From assembly GCF_022513635.1 (NCBI RefSeq), contig NZ_JAKWBL010000001.1, forward strand, positions 1,860,001 to 1,924,000: 64,000 nucleotides of DNA, written 5' to 3'. Under the pieces are notes generated by a model. That model was not told the origin of the DNA. It searched no databases and worked only from the letters and a program-made list of their open reading frames with translations. This document shows, piece by piece, positions 1 through 10,615 of this stretch (its first letter is position 1; each line of letters opens with the position of its first letter). This stretch comes from Paraniabella ginsengisoli (GTDB lineage: Bacteria > Bacteroidota > Bacteroidia > Chitinophagales > Chitinophagaceae). The position numbers and the translations under genes are program-made.

Positions 1-175
1 TACTCAAAACAACAGCATTGAGCTGTACAACCTGAAAGATGATCTTAGTGAAACAAAGAACCTGGCCAATTTTAATCCCGCTAAACGAGATGAACTTCTG
101 AAAGAATTGTTTAAAATAATGGAAGGAACAGGTGCTAAGATGCCCGATCAAAAAAATCCACTTTACAAGAAATAG
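1..175 (+). CDS. Sulfatase, C-terminal end (partial)
   Basis: The window opens inside this gene; 57 codons and a TAG stop are visible. The readable tail includes ELYNLKDDLSETKNLA, the strand found near the C-terminus of secreted sulfatases of the arylsulfatase type (compare the same ELYNLDNDLGE pattern in the sulfatase at 30272-31800). The catalytic cysteine and metal site lie outside the window, so substrate cannot be judged. It precedes a clan GH-A glycosidase by about 60 nt on the same strand, which fits a polysaccharide-utilisation operon removing sulfate esters before glycosidic cleavage. The family call rests only on the C-terminal signature. Confidence 0.75.
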   Translation, partial: TQNNSIELYNLKDDLSETKNLANFNPAKRDELLKELFKIMEGTGAKMPDQKNPLYKK

Positions 176-236
176 CAGCAACTCCTTAACCTGAATATAA
201 AAAGAAAAGTCGTAAGGCTTTCAATAAAATAAAATA

Positions 237-1658
237 ATGAGAGCGACCGTACTTGCTTTACTGGCCCTTTGGCAATGCTATATGGTATCCGCGCAAACAG
301 CACCTGTAAAGATCACTGTACAAACCAGCGAAAGCATCCACCCCATCACTCCTGCTTTTTGGGGAACCAATTTTCTTTATTGGATTGATGACGATGCATC
401 TTTTTCAGATGGCAAATTAGCAACAGCCATTAAAGAGGCGAACGTAAAATTATTACGCTATCCGGGAGGTACAATAGCAGATAATTTTCATTGGAAAACG
501 GCTACGCTTGATAACGTAAATATGTTTCCCTATCAAAGCGGTGAAGCAGAAACCGATTTTGATGAATTTATGAAAGTTTGTAAACAAACAGGTGCAGAGC
601 CGATGTGTGTACTGAATACAGAAAGCTGGGCAGTGAAAAATGATATAACTGGCGGGGGCCATGAAGCCGCTGAATGGCTACGTTATTGTAAACAAAAAGG
701 ATACAATGTTAAGTACTGGGAAATTGGTAACGAAACTTACTGGCATCCGGTGCTTTCGGCTGATGAATATGCAGACCTGGTAAACGTTTATGCAGATTCG
801 CTTAAAAGTATTGATCCTGCAATTATTCTGGGTATTAACGGCCATTGGAATGTTGACTTTGTTGGAACAAAAGAGCGGATTAAAAAAGAGGCACTGCCAC
901 AGGTGTTAGAGCGTAGAAAAAATATAAATACTGTTAAGGCTCATAAACAATATGAAGCATTTGTAAAAGAACAAACACAATTACCCGTTACAAAAGGCAC
1001 TGACAAATGGTGGCAGACACTGGCTGAAAAATGTGGTGATAAAGTAGATATGATCATTGTACATTGGTACTTTGCTCCTCAACAAATAGATATTGTCCCA
1101 CAGAAATTACAACAACTCCGCCAATTACTTACAAGTATTCACCCAGATAAAAAATACTTGTTTAATATGTCAGAATTCAATGTAACGACGCGTACGCCAG
1201 AATCATTTATGCACCTTACAGAAATGATGGGCATATTGCTTCAATCAGGTTTTAATATCACATCTATCTGGCCCATGAGGATGGAATATAAAAAGCCCAC
1301 ATTGCTTAATTATAGTACACATCAGGCGTCTATCTTTAACGAGATATTCAGGCGGCTGTCTGCTGAACTTACAGGAAATCTTGTAGCATCAAAAGCAGAT
1401 GGAAAAGTCCCGGTGTTTGCTTCAGCTGATAAGAAAATAACTTCGGTTGTAATGACTGGCCGCCATGTTCAGCAATCCACACCAGCAACCATCCAACTTG
1501 AGGGAGCTGGCAAAAGCGCTGCAACCTGCTCATTGTGGCGAATAAAAGGTGCTGAATTTGACTATCAAATGAAAGAGCAAAAAGTAGCTGTTAAAAACGG
1601 ATCCATCCATTTAGAAATAGAACCCGCTGAAGTAATCATAGCGGTATTTAATAAGTAA
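237..1658 (+). CDS. Secreted clan GH-A glycoside hydrolase, alpha-L-arabinofuranosidase-like
   Basis: A 473-residue exported enzyme. Residues 1-19 form a signal peptide ending SAQ. The catalytic barrel has RYPGG near residue 74, the acid/base motif YWEIGNE (Glu166) and a strand FNMSEFN with the likely nucleophile Glu313. A NE acid/base plus a later Glu nucleophile is the clan GH-A pattern seen in GH51, GH39 and GH79; the RYPGG and GNE spacing is closest to GH51-type arabinofuranosidases. The last 90 residues look like the small beta-sandwich of such enzymes. It lies between two sulfatases and ahead of a GH2 enzyme, so it probably trims a side sugar of a sulfated polysaccharide. Family and substrate are inferred; the clan is firm. 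Confidence 0.72.
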   Translation: MRATVLALLALWQCYMVSAQTAPVKITVQTSESIHPITPAFWGTNFLYWIDDDASFSDGKLATAIKEANVKLLRYPGGTIADNFHWKTATLDNVNMFPYQSGEAETDFDEFMKVCKQTGAEPMCVLNTESWAVKNDITGGGHEAAEWLRYCKQKGYNVKYWEIGNETYWHPVLSADEYADLVNVYADSLKSIDPAIILGINGHWNVDFVGTKERIKKEALPQVLERRKNINTVKAHKQYEAFVKEQTQLPVTKGTDKWWQTLAEKCGDKVDMIIVHWYFAPQQIDIVPQKLQQLRQLLTSIHPDKKYLFNMSEFNVTTRTPESFMHLTEMMGILLQSGFNITSIWPMRMEYKKPTLLNYSTHQASIFNEIFRRLSAELTGNLVASKADGKVPVFASADKKITSVVMTGRHVQQSTPATIQLEGAGKSAATCSLWRIKGAEFDYQMKEQKVAVKNGSIHLEIEPAEVIIAVFNK

Positions 1659-1687
1659 ACAGGGCATTGTCAGATAAGCCGCAGACA

Positions 1688-1916
1688 TTGTCAGGCTGAG
1701 CTTGCCGAAGCCCTCTAAGTAGGTTTTTCGGAAACCGATTTTTGTCACTAGCCTGCCAGGGTCTTTAAAAATGCCTCCTTCGACAAGCTCAGGATCACAT
1801 TTTTTTAAAGCATCAGGCACAGATGGTAGTACCATTTTCAGGTTGAGCTGCCGAAGCTCTTTGCACAAATGGTCTTTTTTACAACCGAACTTTGTCAGGC
1901 TAAGCCTGCCGAAGCC
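1688..1916. repeat. Cluster of four REP-like short repeats
   Basis: This 308-nt gap between two genes holds four copies of a degenerate 23-25 base unit. Copies at 1688-1712 and 1892-1916 read GTCAGGCTGAGCTTGCCGAA or close to it. The copy at 1838-1860 is shorter, and the one at 1776-1799 runs in the opposite direction (CCTTCGACAAGCTCAGGATC). Units in both orientations can pair into hairpins. The family is a widespread extragenic palindrome in bacteria. Related copies occur at 7383-7402, so it is dispersed in this genome. It may end transcription between the two genes. Confidence 0.7.
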
Positions 1917-1966
1917 ACTTAAAAAACAAAAAGTTTAATTAGGCTCCATATTAAATCCCTCCCATC

Positions 1967-3837
1967 ATGTTAAAATATACATTTTTTTATTTGTTGCTAC
2001 TGTTAAGTACTATGGCTGATGCACAAGAGCGGCCCAATATTTTGTGGCTGGTTTGTGAAGACATGAGCCCTTATCTAAGTTGTTATGGTAATAAAACAAT
2101 TAAGACCCCTAACCTCGATCGACTGGCGGAAAAAGGAATTCGGTTTACCCGTGCGCATTCAAATGGTACGCAATGCTCTCCATCAAGGTCTACTTTAATT
2201 TCAGGTGTATATGGGGTAAGCCTTGGCACTGATGTACACCGCGAAAAAGGCCCTTTCCCGAAACCTTTTATTTTCCGAAATATTTAAGAGACGCCGGATA
2301 CTACACCAGTAATAACAACAAGCAGGATTACAATAACATGAAGACGCCAGAAAATGTGTGGAACGAATCAAGCAAAAAAGCCAGTTATCAAAATCGTTCT
2401 GACAAGAGCCAGCCATTTTTCTCAGTTTTCAATTGTGGCATTACGCATATGTCGAGAGTTGCCACTAATACCGTGGATGGCCGCAAGCCGCGCACTGTTA
2501 AAACAGAAAATGTGGAAGTTCCTGCGTATATTCCTGACGTGCCGAATGTAAGAGATGACATAGCCTGGAATATGGATGCGGTTGCATTAATGGATCAATG
2601 GATGGGCAAACAATTAGCAGCACTTGAAAAAAGTGGTGAGGCAGATAACACGATCATCTTCTTTTATTCAGATCACGGTGGTACAGTGCCACGCGGCAAA
2701 GCCTACGTATATGAAACCGGCACACAAATACCACTGATCGTTTATTTTCCTCCTAAATGGAAACATTTGGCAGGCTCAACCGTTCCGGCAGTAAGTGATC
2801 GTTTGGTCTCTTTTATTGACTTCGCTCCTACCGTACTCAACTTTGCAGGTGTAAAAAAACCAGGCTTCATGGTGGGTTCGCCTTTCCTCGGCAACAAAGC
2901 ATCGCAACAAAAGCCTCAATACATATTTACTTTTCGCGCCAACCAAGGTGATAGCTACTGCCCCTCACGCGCTATTACAGACGGCCAGTATAAATTGATT
3001 TGGAATTATCAAAGCGCCTATCCTAACGGAACGCGCCAGGATTACCAATGGCAGATGCCTGCCCAACAGGCCTGGGATATAGCCAATATGGAAGGAAAGA
3101 TCGACAATGCGCTGCAAAAGAAATTTTGGTTACCTGTCGAGCCGTTTGAGTTATATGATATTAAAAACGATTCGCTCGAAACCAATAACCTGGCGGGTAA
3201 AGCTGATTACTATTCGGTTCTGAACAAACTAAAGAAAGCTTTAAGTCAAACTGTCCGGGAACAAAAAGACCTTGGTTTTATACCCAGGGAATACAGGCAT
3301 ACTTTGCAGGAGGACGGTCCGTTATATAATGTGATCCGAAATAAAAATATTGATGTAAATAAAGAGATCACCGCCGCCGAAACAGCTTCTCTCAAACAGC
3401 CAGGCCAGCTAAACACATTAATCAGTTATTTAAAAGATAAAGATCCTGTTGTGCAATACTGGGGCGCCAGCGGTATTTGTGGTTTGGCAAAAAGCGGTGC
3501 CATAAAGCAATTGCCAGGAGCTACTGCAGATATCATAAAGTCTGAAACAGTAATACCTGAAGTAAAATGTTTGCTGGCAGAGGCGCAGGTATATACCGGA
3601 AACGAGAGCAAAGGATTATCTTATCTATTTCAACAATTAGAGTCTGGTTTTGGCCCTGCTGCTGCAGCCCTCCAAAACCTGGGTTCGAAAGCAAAGCCAT
3701 TGACTGCAGATCTTGAAAAACTCTTAACAGCTAAAACAAAGAACAGGCATAGATTCTATATCCGTTCCATACTGATCAATTGCGGTGCGCTTCCCTACAC
3801 TGCTTTATACGATAGTTCTGAAAAAGTATCTGATTAA
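1967..3837 (+). CDS. Secreted sulfatase with HEAT-like C-terminal part (one-base frameshift)
   Basis: Reads as about 623 residues once a one-base loss near 2251-2260 is repaired; the frame then continues smoothly as PETFYFPKYLRDAGYY. A signal peptide ends at ADAQ (residue 20). RPNILWLVCEDM supplies metal ligands, and CSPSRSTLISG (Cys70) is the sulfatase signature whose cysteine becomes formylglycine in this family. A later YSDHGG and PRGK complete the site. The last 150 residues, beyond the normal sulfatase fold, look like helical HEAT-type repeats, an unusual tail. It follows the GH-A enzyme and is 14 nt before the GH2 gene, so the three are probably co-transcribed. The role is hydrolysis of sulfate esters on a polysaccharide in the periplasm; exact regiospecificity is unknown. 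Confidence 0.85.
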
Positions 3838-3851
3838 ATTATAGTTTCAAT

Positions 3852-6333
3852 ATGTATAGCTTCACACAACAGTCCCGGATGGTAATATTGATTTTTACTG
3901 TGTTCTTATCAGCATTGGGATCTGTAGTATATGCACAACAGGAAGAAAATAACCGTATCAACTTCGATCAAGATTGGCGGTTTCATCTTGGCGATACATC
4001 AATGCCTTATGCTTCAGGTTTTAATGATACCAAATGGCGCGTGCTTCATTTGCCTCATGACTGGAGCATAGAGCAACCATTCGATCTGAAAAGTGCCGCA
4101 GGATGGCAGGGCGGCTATTTACCTGGCGGCATTGGTTGGTATAGAAAAACATTTGAATGGAATAAAAAAGATCAGCAGCATGTGATGATACAGTTTGATG
4201 GTGTGTATATGAATAGTGAAGTATGGATCAACGGGCATTATTTAGGTAAGCGGCCTTATGGTTATATCAGTTATGAATATGAGTTAACACCCTATCTGAG
4301 AAACGGGAAAAATATAATTGCAGTAAAGGCTGATAACAGCAAACTTCCCAGCGGCAGGTGGTACACCGGATCAGGAATTTACAGGCATGTGTGGTTGCGC
4401 ACCACCAGCAATATTTATGTACCTCAATGGGGTACTTATATTACAACGCCAAAAGTATCGGCACAACAGGCTGATATTGCTGTAAGGACTGAACTAAAAA
4501 ATAGTAATAAAAATAAAGCAGGCATAACGCTTCAAACAACGATCATCGCTCCAAACGGACAACAAATATCAAGTATATCGAAAAGCCTTAAATTGGATAC
4601 GGCCACTAATGTCCATACACAAGATATTGCCATTCGCCAGCCTGAACTGTGGTCTCCTTCAAATCCTGTACGATACAAGCTCGTGCAGCGCATTATCAGC
4701 CCTGATCAACCAGACGAAATCTATACCACCTATTTTGGTATCAGAAGTATAAGAGTAAATGCAAAAGAAGGTTTTGTGCTGAATGAAAAAAGCATAAAGC
4801 TGAATGGTGTTTGTAATCATCATGACGCAGGCCCTGTTGGTTCAGCGGTTCCGGAAGATGTATTATACCGTAGGTTGAAACTACTGAAAGATATGGGCTG
4901 CAACGCGATAAGAACAACACATAATCCTGCGGCACCAGAGCTCTATACAATTTGCGATACACTGGGACTGATGGTGCTGGATGAAGCATTTGATGGCTGG
5001 GACAAGCCCAAGGCTGCTAATGACTACGGGCTATATTTTAACGAATGGTGGCAAAAAGACTTAACGGATTTCATAAAACGTGACAGGAACCATCCCTCTA
5101 TTGTAATGTGGAGTATCGGTAATGAAGTACCTAAATTTGAAGTGGCCTTGCAAAAGAAACTCGCTGACGTTCTAAAATCCTTAGACACCACCCCCGGTTA
5201 CCCAGGCAAGAAGCGGCGAAGGTGACCATGTTGATATTGTAGGCATGAATGGCGAAGGCGAAATGCCCGGCGTTTTGGAAGCCTTTCACAAACAACATCC
5301 TAACAAGCCCATTTTAGGTACGGAGATCACACATACATTGCAAACGCGCGGTGTATATGCTACTAAGACAGCTTACAGAACCCGTGATTTTCCTGCTCCC
5401 TGGGAAGAAGGTGTAACCTGGGCATCATTTCAAAATAAAATTTTCCCGATACCCGACCTGACAGAAAAGGAATTATTCGAAAGCAGATCCAAATTTTATC
5501 AATCGTCTTACGACAATGCTATTGTTCGCATTGGTGTTAGAGATCAGCATAAACGAACCGAAGCACTGCCTTATTTTATTGGTACTTTTCGCTGGACAGG
5601 TTTTGATTATTTGGGAGAAGCCACAATACAACCCGCACGCACGGCCAACTTCGGTATACTCGACCTCTGCGGTTTCCCCAAAGATCATTATTATTTATAT
5701 CAAAGTTTGTGGTCGAACAAACCGATGATACATATATTGCCGCACTGGACACATACCGGAAAGAATGGAGTTATCATACCGGTTGTAGTGTACACCAACG
5801 CGGAGGCCGCTGAGCTATTTCTCAATGGACGCTCCCTTGGTAAGAAAGTAATGGGAAGCGATAAGCAACTGGTATGGCTGGTTCCTTATCAACCGGGAAA
5901 GCTGGAAGCGATCGCTACTACCAACAATAAAACAGTAGCAACTACTTTGATGAATACGGCTGATAAACCTGCCGCTATTGAACTGCTGACCGACAAAAAG
6001 CAGGTTTCGGCCAACTATAAGGATGTGATACATGTTGAAGTAAATATAACCGATACACAGGGAACCTTAGTACCCGAAGCGGACAACCTTGTGCAATTTA
6101 GTATAGAAGGGCCGGGTAAAATCATTGGTGTGGAAAATGGAGACATTACAGACTTCTCCCCCATGAAAGCCAGCCAGCGCAAGGCTTTTAACGGAAAGTG
6201 CCTGGTTATGATACAAGCAACAAACCAGCCAGGAAAGATACGTTTGAAAGCGGTGTCGGACCAGCTGGTTCCAAAAGAGATGGAGATAATTTCAGCGCCT
6301 GTAAAAGGACAAGCCTATTTACATAAAAAATAA
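3852..6333 (+). CDS. GH2 beta-galactosidase-like glycosidase (frameshifted)
   Basis: An exported GH2 enzyme of about 826 residues. After a signal peptide ending VYAQ comes the jelly-roll sugar-binding domain (NFDQDWRFHLGD, LPHDWSIEQPF), the immunoglobulin-like domain, then the TIM barrel. The barrel carries HNPAAPELY and the acid/base motif MWSIGNE (Glu425). The frame slips at the C run 5191-5196, where one base is surplus or two are missing. The other frame continues PVTQARSGEGDHVDIVGMNG and contains LGTEITHT with the likely nucleophile. The C-terminal DUF4982 and Big-type domains complete the usual architecture. The next gene starts 4 nt later, indicating one operon. Beta-galactosidase is the most frequent activity of this architecture, but beta-glucuronidase or beta-mannosidase cannot be excluded. 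Confidence 0.87.
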
Positions 6334-6337
6334 ACAC

Positions 6338-7161
6338 ATGCAAAAAGGGTTAGGTTTCTTCCTGTTTTTTACGCTTCAGTTGATGACTGCATCAGCACAG
6401 CAAAACACTGTCGAAATCGTTTATAAAAAAATCGATACGACAAGTTTGAAAATGAAATTGTACTATCCGGCAGATTATAAAAAGGGAACTGCCTACCCGA
6501 CTATCGTTTTGTTTTTTGGAGGTGGTTGGAATAGCGGCAATATGAACCAATTTAAAAACCAGGCATTATATCTTGCTTCAAAAGGGATGATCGCTGTAAC
6601 ACCCGACTATCGCGTTAAAAAGCGGCAGAATACGACGCCCTTTGAATCAGTAAAGGACGGGCGTTCGGCTATCCGGTATTTAAGGGCTCATGCTAAAGAG
6701 TTAGGTATCGACCCTGATAACTGGCTGCTGGCGGCGGCTCTGCGGGCGGCCATGTAGCTGCTGCAACCGACCTGGTTAACATTAATGAATCGTCTGACAA
6801 TCTTAGCATAAGCGCCAGGCCTAATGCTTTGGTGTTATTCAATCCTGTATTTAATAACGGCCCGGACAATTATGGCTATGAGCGCTTGGGCGACCGATAC
6901 GCAGAAATATCTCCCTACCATAATATAAAAAAGGGAGCGGCACCTACAATAGTTTTTTTAGGAACCAAAGACCATTTGATACCGGTTAAAACCGCTAAAG
7001 ATTACCAGGAAAAAATGCGCAGCATGGGCAGCCGCTGCGACCTGTTCTTATATGAAGGTCAGGGCCATGGCTTCTTTAATTTTACTAAAGGAAAAAAATA
7101 CTACGAGGAAACACTTCTGCAGGCTGAAAAGTTTTTAAGGGAGTTGGGGTATGTGAAATAG
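6338..7161 (+). CDS. Secreted alpha/beta-hydrolase esterase (one-base frameshift)
   Basis: About 274 residues with a signal peptide ending ASAQ. LFFGGGWNSG is the oxyanion-hole strand of the hormone-sensitive-lipase-like esterases. The frame breaks near 6720; in the other frame the nucleophile elbow reads GGGSAGGHVAAATDLVN, a strong match to the GxSxGG motif. The catalytic acid is in LGTKDHLIP and the histidine in GQGHGFFNF. It sits 4 nt after the GH2 gene as the last gene of the operon. Its likely role is removing acyl groups, such as acetate, from the polysaccharide degraded by the neighbours. Substrate is inferred from context only. Confidence 0.82.
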
Positions 7162-7464
7162 ACGGATGCCACAAATCTCTTTCGGGTTCGTCATCCCAGA
7201 CCGAACGTAGTAAAACGAAGTGAGCGGAGGGATTTCCTTTATAATGTGCTGCCACGAATTCACAAATTTTCATCCGTTGTCAATGTTTCTCACAATTATT
7301 TTATGCCACTAATGCATTTCGGGTTCGTCATCCCGACCGAACGCAGTATAACGAAGTGAGCGGAGGAATCTCCTTCATATTGTGTCAAGCTCAGCCTGAC
7401 AGTCATATTATATGTTTAACATAACACTACTTTACTATTGAAATCAGGAAACGTTTATATAGAT
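7162..7464. repeat. Intergenic gap with two long REP-like units and one short one
   Basis: The gap between the convergent esterase and hsdR genes contains two imperfect copies, 7181-7239 and 7318-7377, sharing TTCGGGTTCGTCATCCC, then GACCGAACG and AACGAAGTGAGCGGAGG. A short unit TGTCAAGCTCAGCCTGACAG at 7383-7402 is an inverted repeat related to the cluster at 1688-1916. A diverged relative, CCCTCGGCTACGTTTCACTT, occurs at 18511-18546. No gene is visible. The units probably serve as extragenic palindromes between two convergent transcripts. Confidence 0.65.
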
Positions 7465-10400
7465 TTATACAAACTTTGAATTTACTATTTGTTCTAAAAA
7501 ATTCATAAATGCATTATTATTGATGGGGTCTTGCGCAATTGTTTTATAAAACTCTATATCATTTTTTCTCATCTGGATAAAAATATCTTCATACATTTTT
7601 TTGAAAGCTAATTTTCGGTTTTGCTCGTCATTATTTTCTTCATATTTCTTCTTGAAATCATCATGCATTACAATAGCTTTTCCAAAAGTTAGTACTTTAA
7701 TTCTCTTCTCTTCTTCTGTACCTTCCCACCCCTGAAACCATTTTTCATTAAATCCATTAATGATGTTTTCCAGCTCATCTTCCTCCTTATCACCATGTGC
7801 GCCACGAACATTAGGATTTTGAGGGTCCAATTCTGTTTCCGAATCATCTAGTGATATTTGAGCATTTAACTTTACTCTTTCTAAACCGTAAGTAGATAGA
7901 TCTACAGATTCCAAAAGTTTATCTAATGTGCCTTGGTCTTTATTCTCAATAATCAATTTAGGAATTAGGAATTTTAAAAACCAAAACAGCTTCTCCCATG
8001 CAATCATTTCATAAGGTAAAATAGCAGCGACCTGTCCATATATTTTTACGAATTGCTTAGCTTTAATTTTATAATCGGCTTTTTGCTTGTCATCCAAATC
8101 CAATTCGGTCACAAACCTTTCTGCTGCTGTGTCGATGATGGGACTCAAAAATTGGGCATCAACTTTATTGAAATATTTTTTATTGAAATCTTCAACCTCA
8201 TCCTGCTCGTAAATTCCCGAATCATCCAGGCTGTCTTTTAATTCGTGAAGCACGTTAATGTCTGTTGCACTACTTAAGGTTGTAGACGTATAAAAAGGAT
8301 CAAAAGCCATTTTGATGTCTTCTACCGAGTTAAAGAAATCCAGCACAAAAAGATCTTCTGTTCTCTTATCTAATTTATTGGCTGATCGATTCAATCTCGA
8401 TAAAGTTTGAACAGCTAAAACACCTTGCAGCTTTTTGTCAACATACATTGCCGAGAGCTTGGGCTGGTCAAATCCGGTCAGATATTTATTGGCAACTACC
8501 AAGATTCTGTATTCATCCTCATCAAATTTATCCTTGGTTTCACTTTCAGGAAAACCATTCATTTGCGCTTCCGTGTATTCAATACCATCTACCTTTTTGG
8601 TTCCGGAAAATGCGATTACGATTTTAAAAGGATTGCCTTTGCTGTTTAATAAACTTTGTAAAGCCTGATAATAACGGATGGCCGATTCTATGCTCTGTGT
8701 TACCACCATTGCCTTGGCTTTGCCTTTTAGCTTTTTGGTATTAACTACAGAACCAGAAAAATGATCCAGCATTATTTCGGCTTTGGTAGCCACAGTTTGC
8801 TTATGTTTTTCTACATAAGCCCTTAATTTTTTCTGCGCTTTGGACGTATCAAAAAGCGGATTCTCTTCGATCGATTTTTCAATTTCATAATAGCTTTTGT
8901 AAGTTGTATAATTTGCCAAAACATCCAGAATGAAACCCTCTTCTATCGCCTGCTTCATCGAATACAGATGAAAAGGCTTGAAAGAACCGTCTTCTTGTTT
9001 CACACCAAATTTCTCCAAAGTGCTATTTTTTGGCGTGGCTGTAAAAGCAAAATAAGAAGCATTTTTAGTCATCTTTCTAGATTGCATGGCCTGCAAAATT
9101 TTGTCCTGATAATCCTCCATATCCTCATCTTCATCTGCATTTCCGATGGCTTCATTCAGTTTATCAGCCGAAGTTCCGGATTGTGAACTGTGTGCTTCAT
9201 CTACAATAACTGCAAATTGCTTATGGCTCATATCGGCAATGCCGTCAATGATGAAAGGAAATTTTTGAATGGTTGTAACAATAATTCTTTTCCCACTTTC
9301 CAATGCCGATTTTAAATCTGCGGATTTATAAGCCGGGGCTACAATATTTTTAACTTCAGAAAATTCTTTGATATTATCTCTTAATTGTTTATCTAATAAA
9401 CGCCTGTCCGTTACCACAATTACAGAGTCAAACAAGGGCTGATTGGTTGTTTTACTTCCACCAACTTCATTGGTTTCAGGATACGCTTCTATCAGTTGAT
9501 AAGCCAGCCAGGTAATAGAATTTGATTTGCCCGAACCGGCGCTGTGTTGTATTAAATAAGTTTTACCAGCACCGTTCCCAGATGTGTCTTTGATAAGTCT
9601 TCGCACGACATCCAGCTGATGATAGCGAGGGAAAAATAAAGTTTTTTTACTTAACGCATCATTTTCTGCGCCACCAAAACGCACAAAATGCTGAATGATA
9701 TTGGCAATGCTTTCTCGCCTTAACACATCCTGCCAGAAATAAGCAGTTTTATGCCCGAATGGATTAGTAGGATTTCCTTTTCCAAAATTGTTTCCCAGGT
9801 TGAACGGCAGAAAAAAGGTTCCAGCTCCGTCCAGCTTAGTGGTCATATAAATTTCATCGGTATCAACCGCAAAATGCACCATACATCTACCAAAATTCAG
9901 CAAAGGCTGTGCGATGTCTCGTTTATATTTATATTGGTTCACACCGTGTACTTTGGCGTTTTGACCGGTCCAATGATTCTTCAATTCAATGGTAGAAATG
10001 GGAATACCATTTATGAAAATAACCATATCAATTTCCTCCAGCGGGTTGACCAGAGAATAACGCAACTGCCGCGTAACACTGAATTGATTGCTTTTAAAAT
10101 TATCTTTGATACTTTGACTACTGTTTTGCAATGGCGCTACATAAAACAATGTAAACTGTGCGTCATCTACCGCCAGGCCTTTACGAAGCAAACGCAGAAT
10201 GCCATATTTTTTTACCAGTTTATCATAGCGATCAAGTATTTTAATTTTCCAGTCTGACTGGCGTTTTAGTTTTTCTAACTCTTCGCTTTGTGTGGTTTCC
10301 AGAAAATTCCAAAAGCGCAGTTCGTCCAAAGCATATCTGGTATTGAAGTCTGCCGGATAACCAATTCGGTAACCATTGTCGCTGACAGACGCATCGGATT

Positions 10401-10497
10401 CTTCCAAAAGATTGTTTTTAATATCTTCTGTTGAAATACCACAAAGTGCTTTTTCGATAGTGGTTTCGAGAGCTTGTTCGTTAGTTTGTGATGGCAT
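7465..10497 (-). CDS. hsdR: Type I restriction enzyme, R (motor/nuclease) subunit
   Basis: A 1010-residue cytoplasmic protein and the DNA-cleaving, translocating subunit of a type I restriction-modification complex. The N-terminal nuclease domain shows a PD-(D/E)xK site: Asp157 in EEIDMVIF and ELKN at 171-174. The helicase motor has Walker A GSGKS (321-325), Walker B DEAH (433-436) and motif III FTATP (485-489), followed by the second RecA-like domain with YLTGFDQPKL and QTLSRLNR. The C-terminal helical part contacts the methylase. It is the last gene of the hsdM-hsdS-GxxExxY-hsdR set and appears intact, unlike hsdM. A hairpin repeat at 10515-10615 lies just upstream of its start. Confidence 0.95.
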   Translation of the reverse strand: MPSQTNEQALETTIEKALCGISTEDIKNNLLEESDASVSDNGYRIGYPADFNTRYALDELRFWNFLETTQSEELEKLKRQSDWKIKILDRYDKLVKKYGILRLLRKGLAVDDAQFTLFYVAPLQNSSQSIKDNFKSNQFSVTRQLRYSLVNPLEEIDMVIFINGIPISTIELKNHWTGQNAKVHGVNQYKYKRDIAQPLLNFGRCMVHFAVDTDEIYMTTKLDGAGTFFLPFNLGNNFGKGNPTNPFGHKTAYFWQDVLRRESIANIIQHFVRFGGAENDALSKKTLFFPRYHQLDVVRRLIKDTSGNGAGKTYLIQHSAGSGKSNSITWLAYQLIEAYPETNEVGGSKTTNQPLFDSVIVVTDRRLLDKQLRDNIKEFSEVKNIVAPAYKSADLKSALESGKRIIVTTIQKFPFIIDGIADMSHKQFAVIVDEAHSSQSGTSADKLNEAIGNADEDEDMEDYQDKILQAMQSRKMTKNASYFAFTATPKNSTLEKFGVKQEDGSFKPFHLYSMKQAIEEGFILDVLANYTTYKSYYEIEKSIEENPLFDTSKAQKKLRAYVEKHKQTVATKAEIMLDHFSGSVVNTKKLKGKAKAMVVTQSIESAIRYYQALQSLLNSKGNPFKIVIAFSGTKKVDGIEYTEAQMNGFPESETKDKFDEDEYRILVVANKYLTGFDQPKLSAMYVDKKLQGVLAVQTLSRLNRSANKLDKRTEDLFVLDFFNSVEDIKMAFDPFYTSTTLSSATDINVLHELKDSLDDSGIYEQDEVEDFNKKYFNKVDAQFLSPIIDTAAERFVTELDLDDKQKADYKIKAKQFVKIYGQVAAILPYEMIAWEKLFWFLKFLIPKLIIENKDQGTLDKLLESVDLSTYGLERVKLNAQISLDDSETELDPQNPNVRGAHGDKEEDELENIINGFNEKWFQGWEGTEEEKRIKVLTFGKAIVMHDDFKKKYEENNDEQNRKLAFKKMYEDIFIQMRKNDIEFYKTIAQDPINNNAFMNFLEQIVNSKFV

Positions 10498-10514
10498 AAT
10501 GCTTATTCTATTTT

Positions 10515-10615
10515 GTCAGAATCAGGATTTAGAGGATTTTATAATTTTCATGATTATATTTTTGTAGCTAACTTAATCCTGTCCATCCTTAAATCCTGGG
10601 CGTCCTGATTCAGAC
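10515..10615. repeat. GTCTGAATCAGGA hairpin repeat, copy 1
   Basis: A diverged 101-base member of a family with inverted ends: GTCAGAATCAGGATTT at one end and CGTCCTGATTCAGAC at the other, with AGGATTT/AATCCT words between. It fills the gap between the GxxExxY gene and hsdR. Its outer GTCTGA, read on the minus strand, supplies the TGA stop of the GxxExxY gene (10610-10612). Three further copies lie at 11010, 11116 and 11869. Confidence 0.8.

Noticed and set aside
9751..10257. A 168-residue plus-strand reading frame inside hsdR
   Set aside because: It lies wholly within the well-supported hsdR gene on the opposite strand and shows no family features; a shadow frame.
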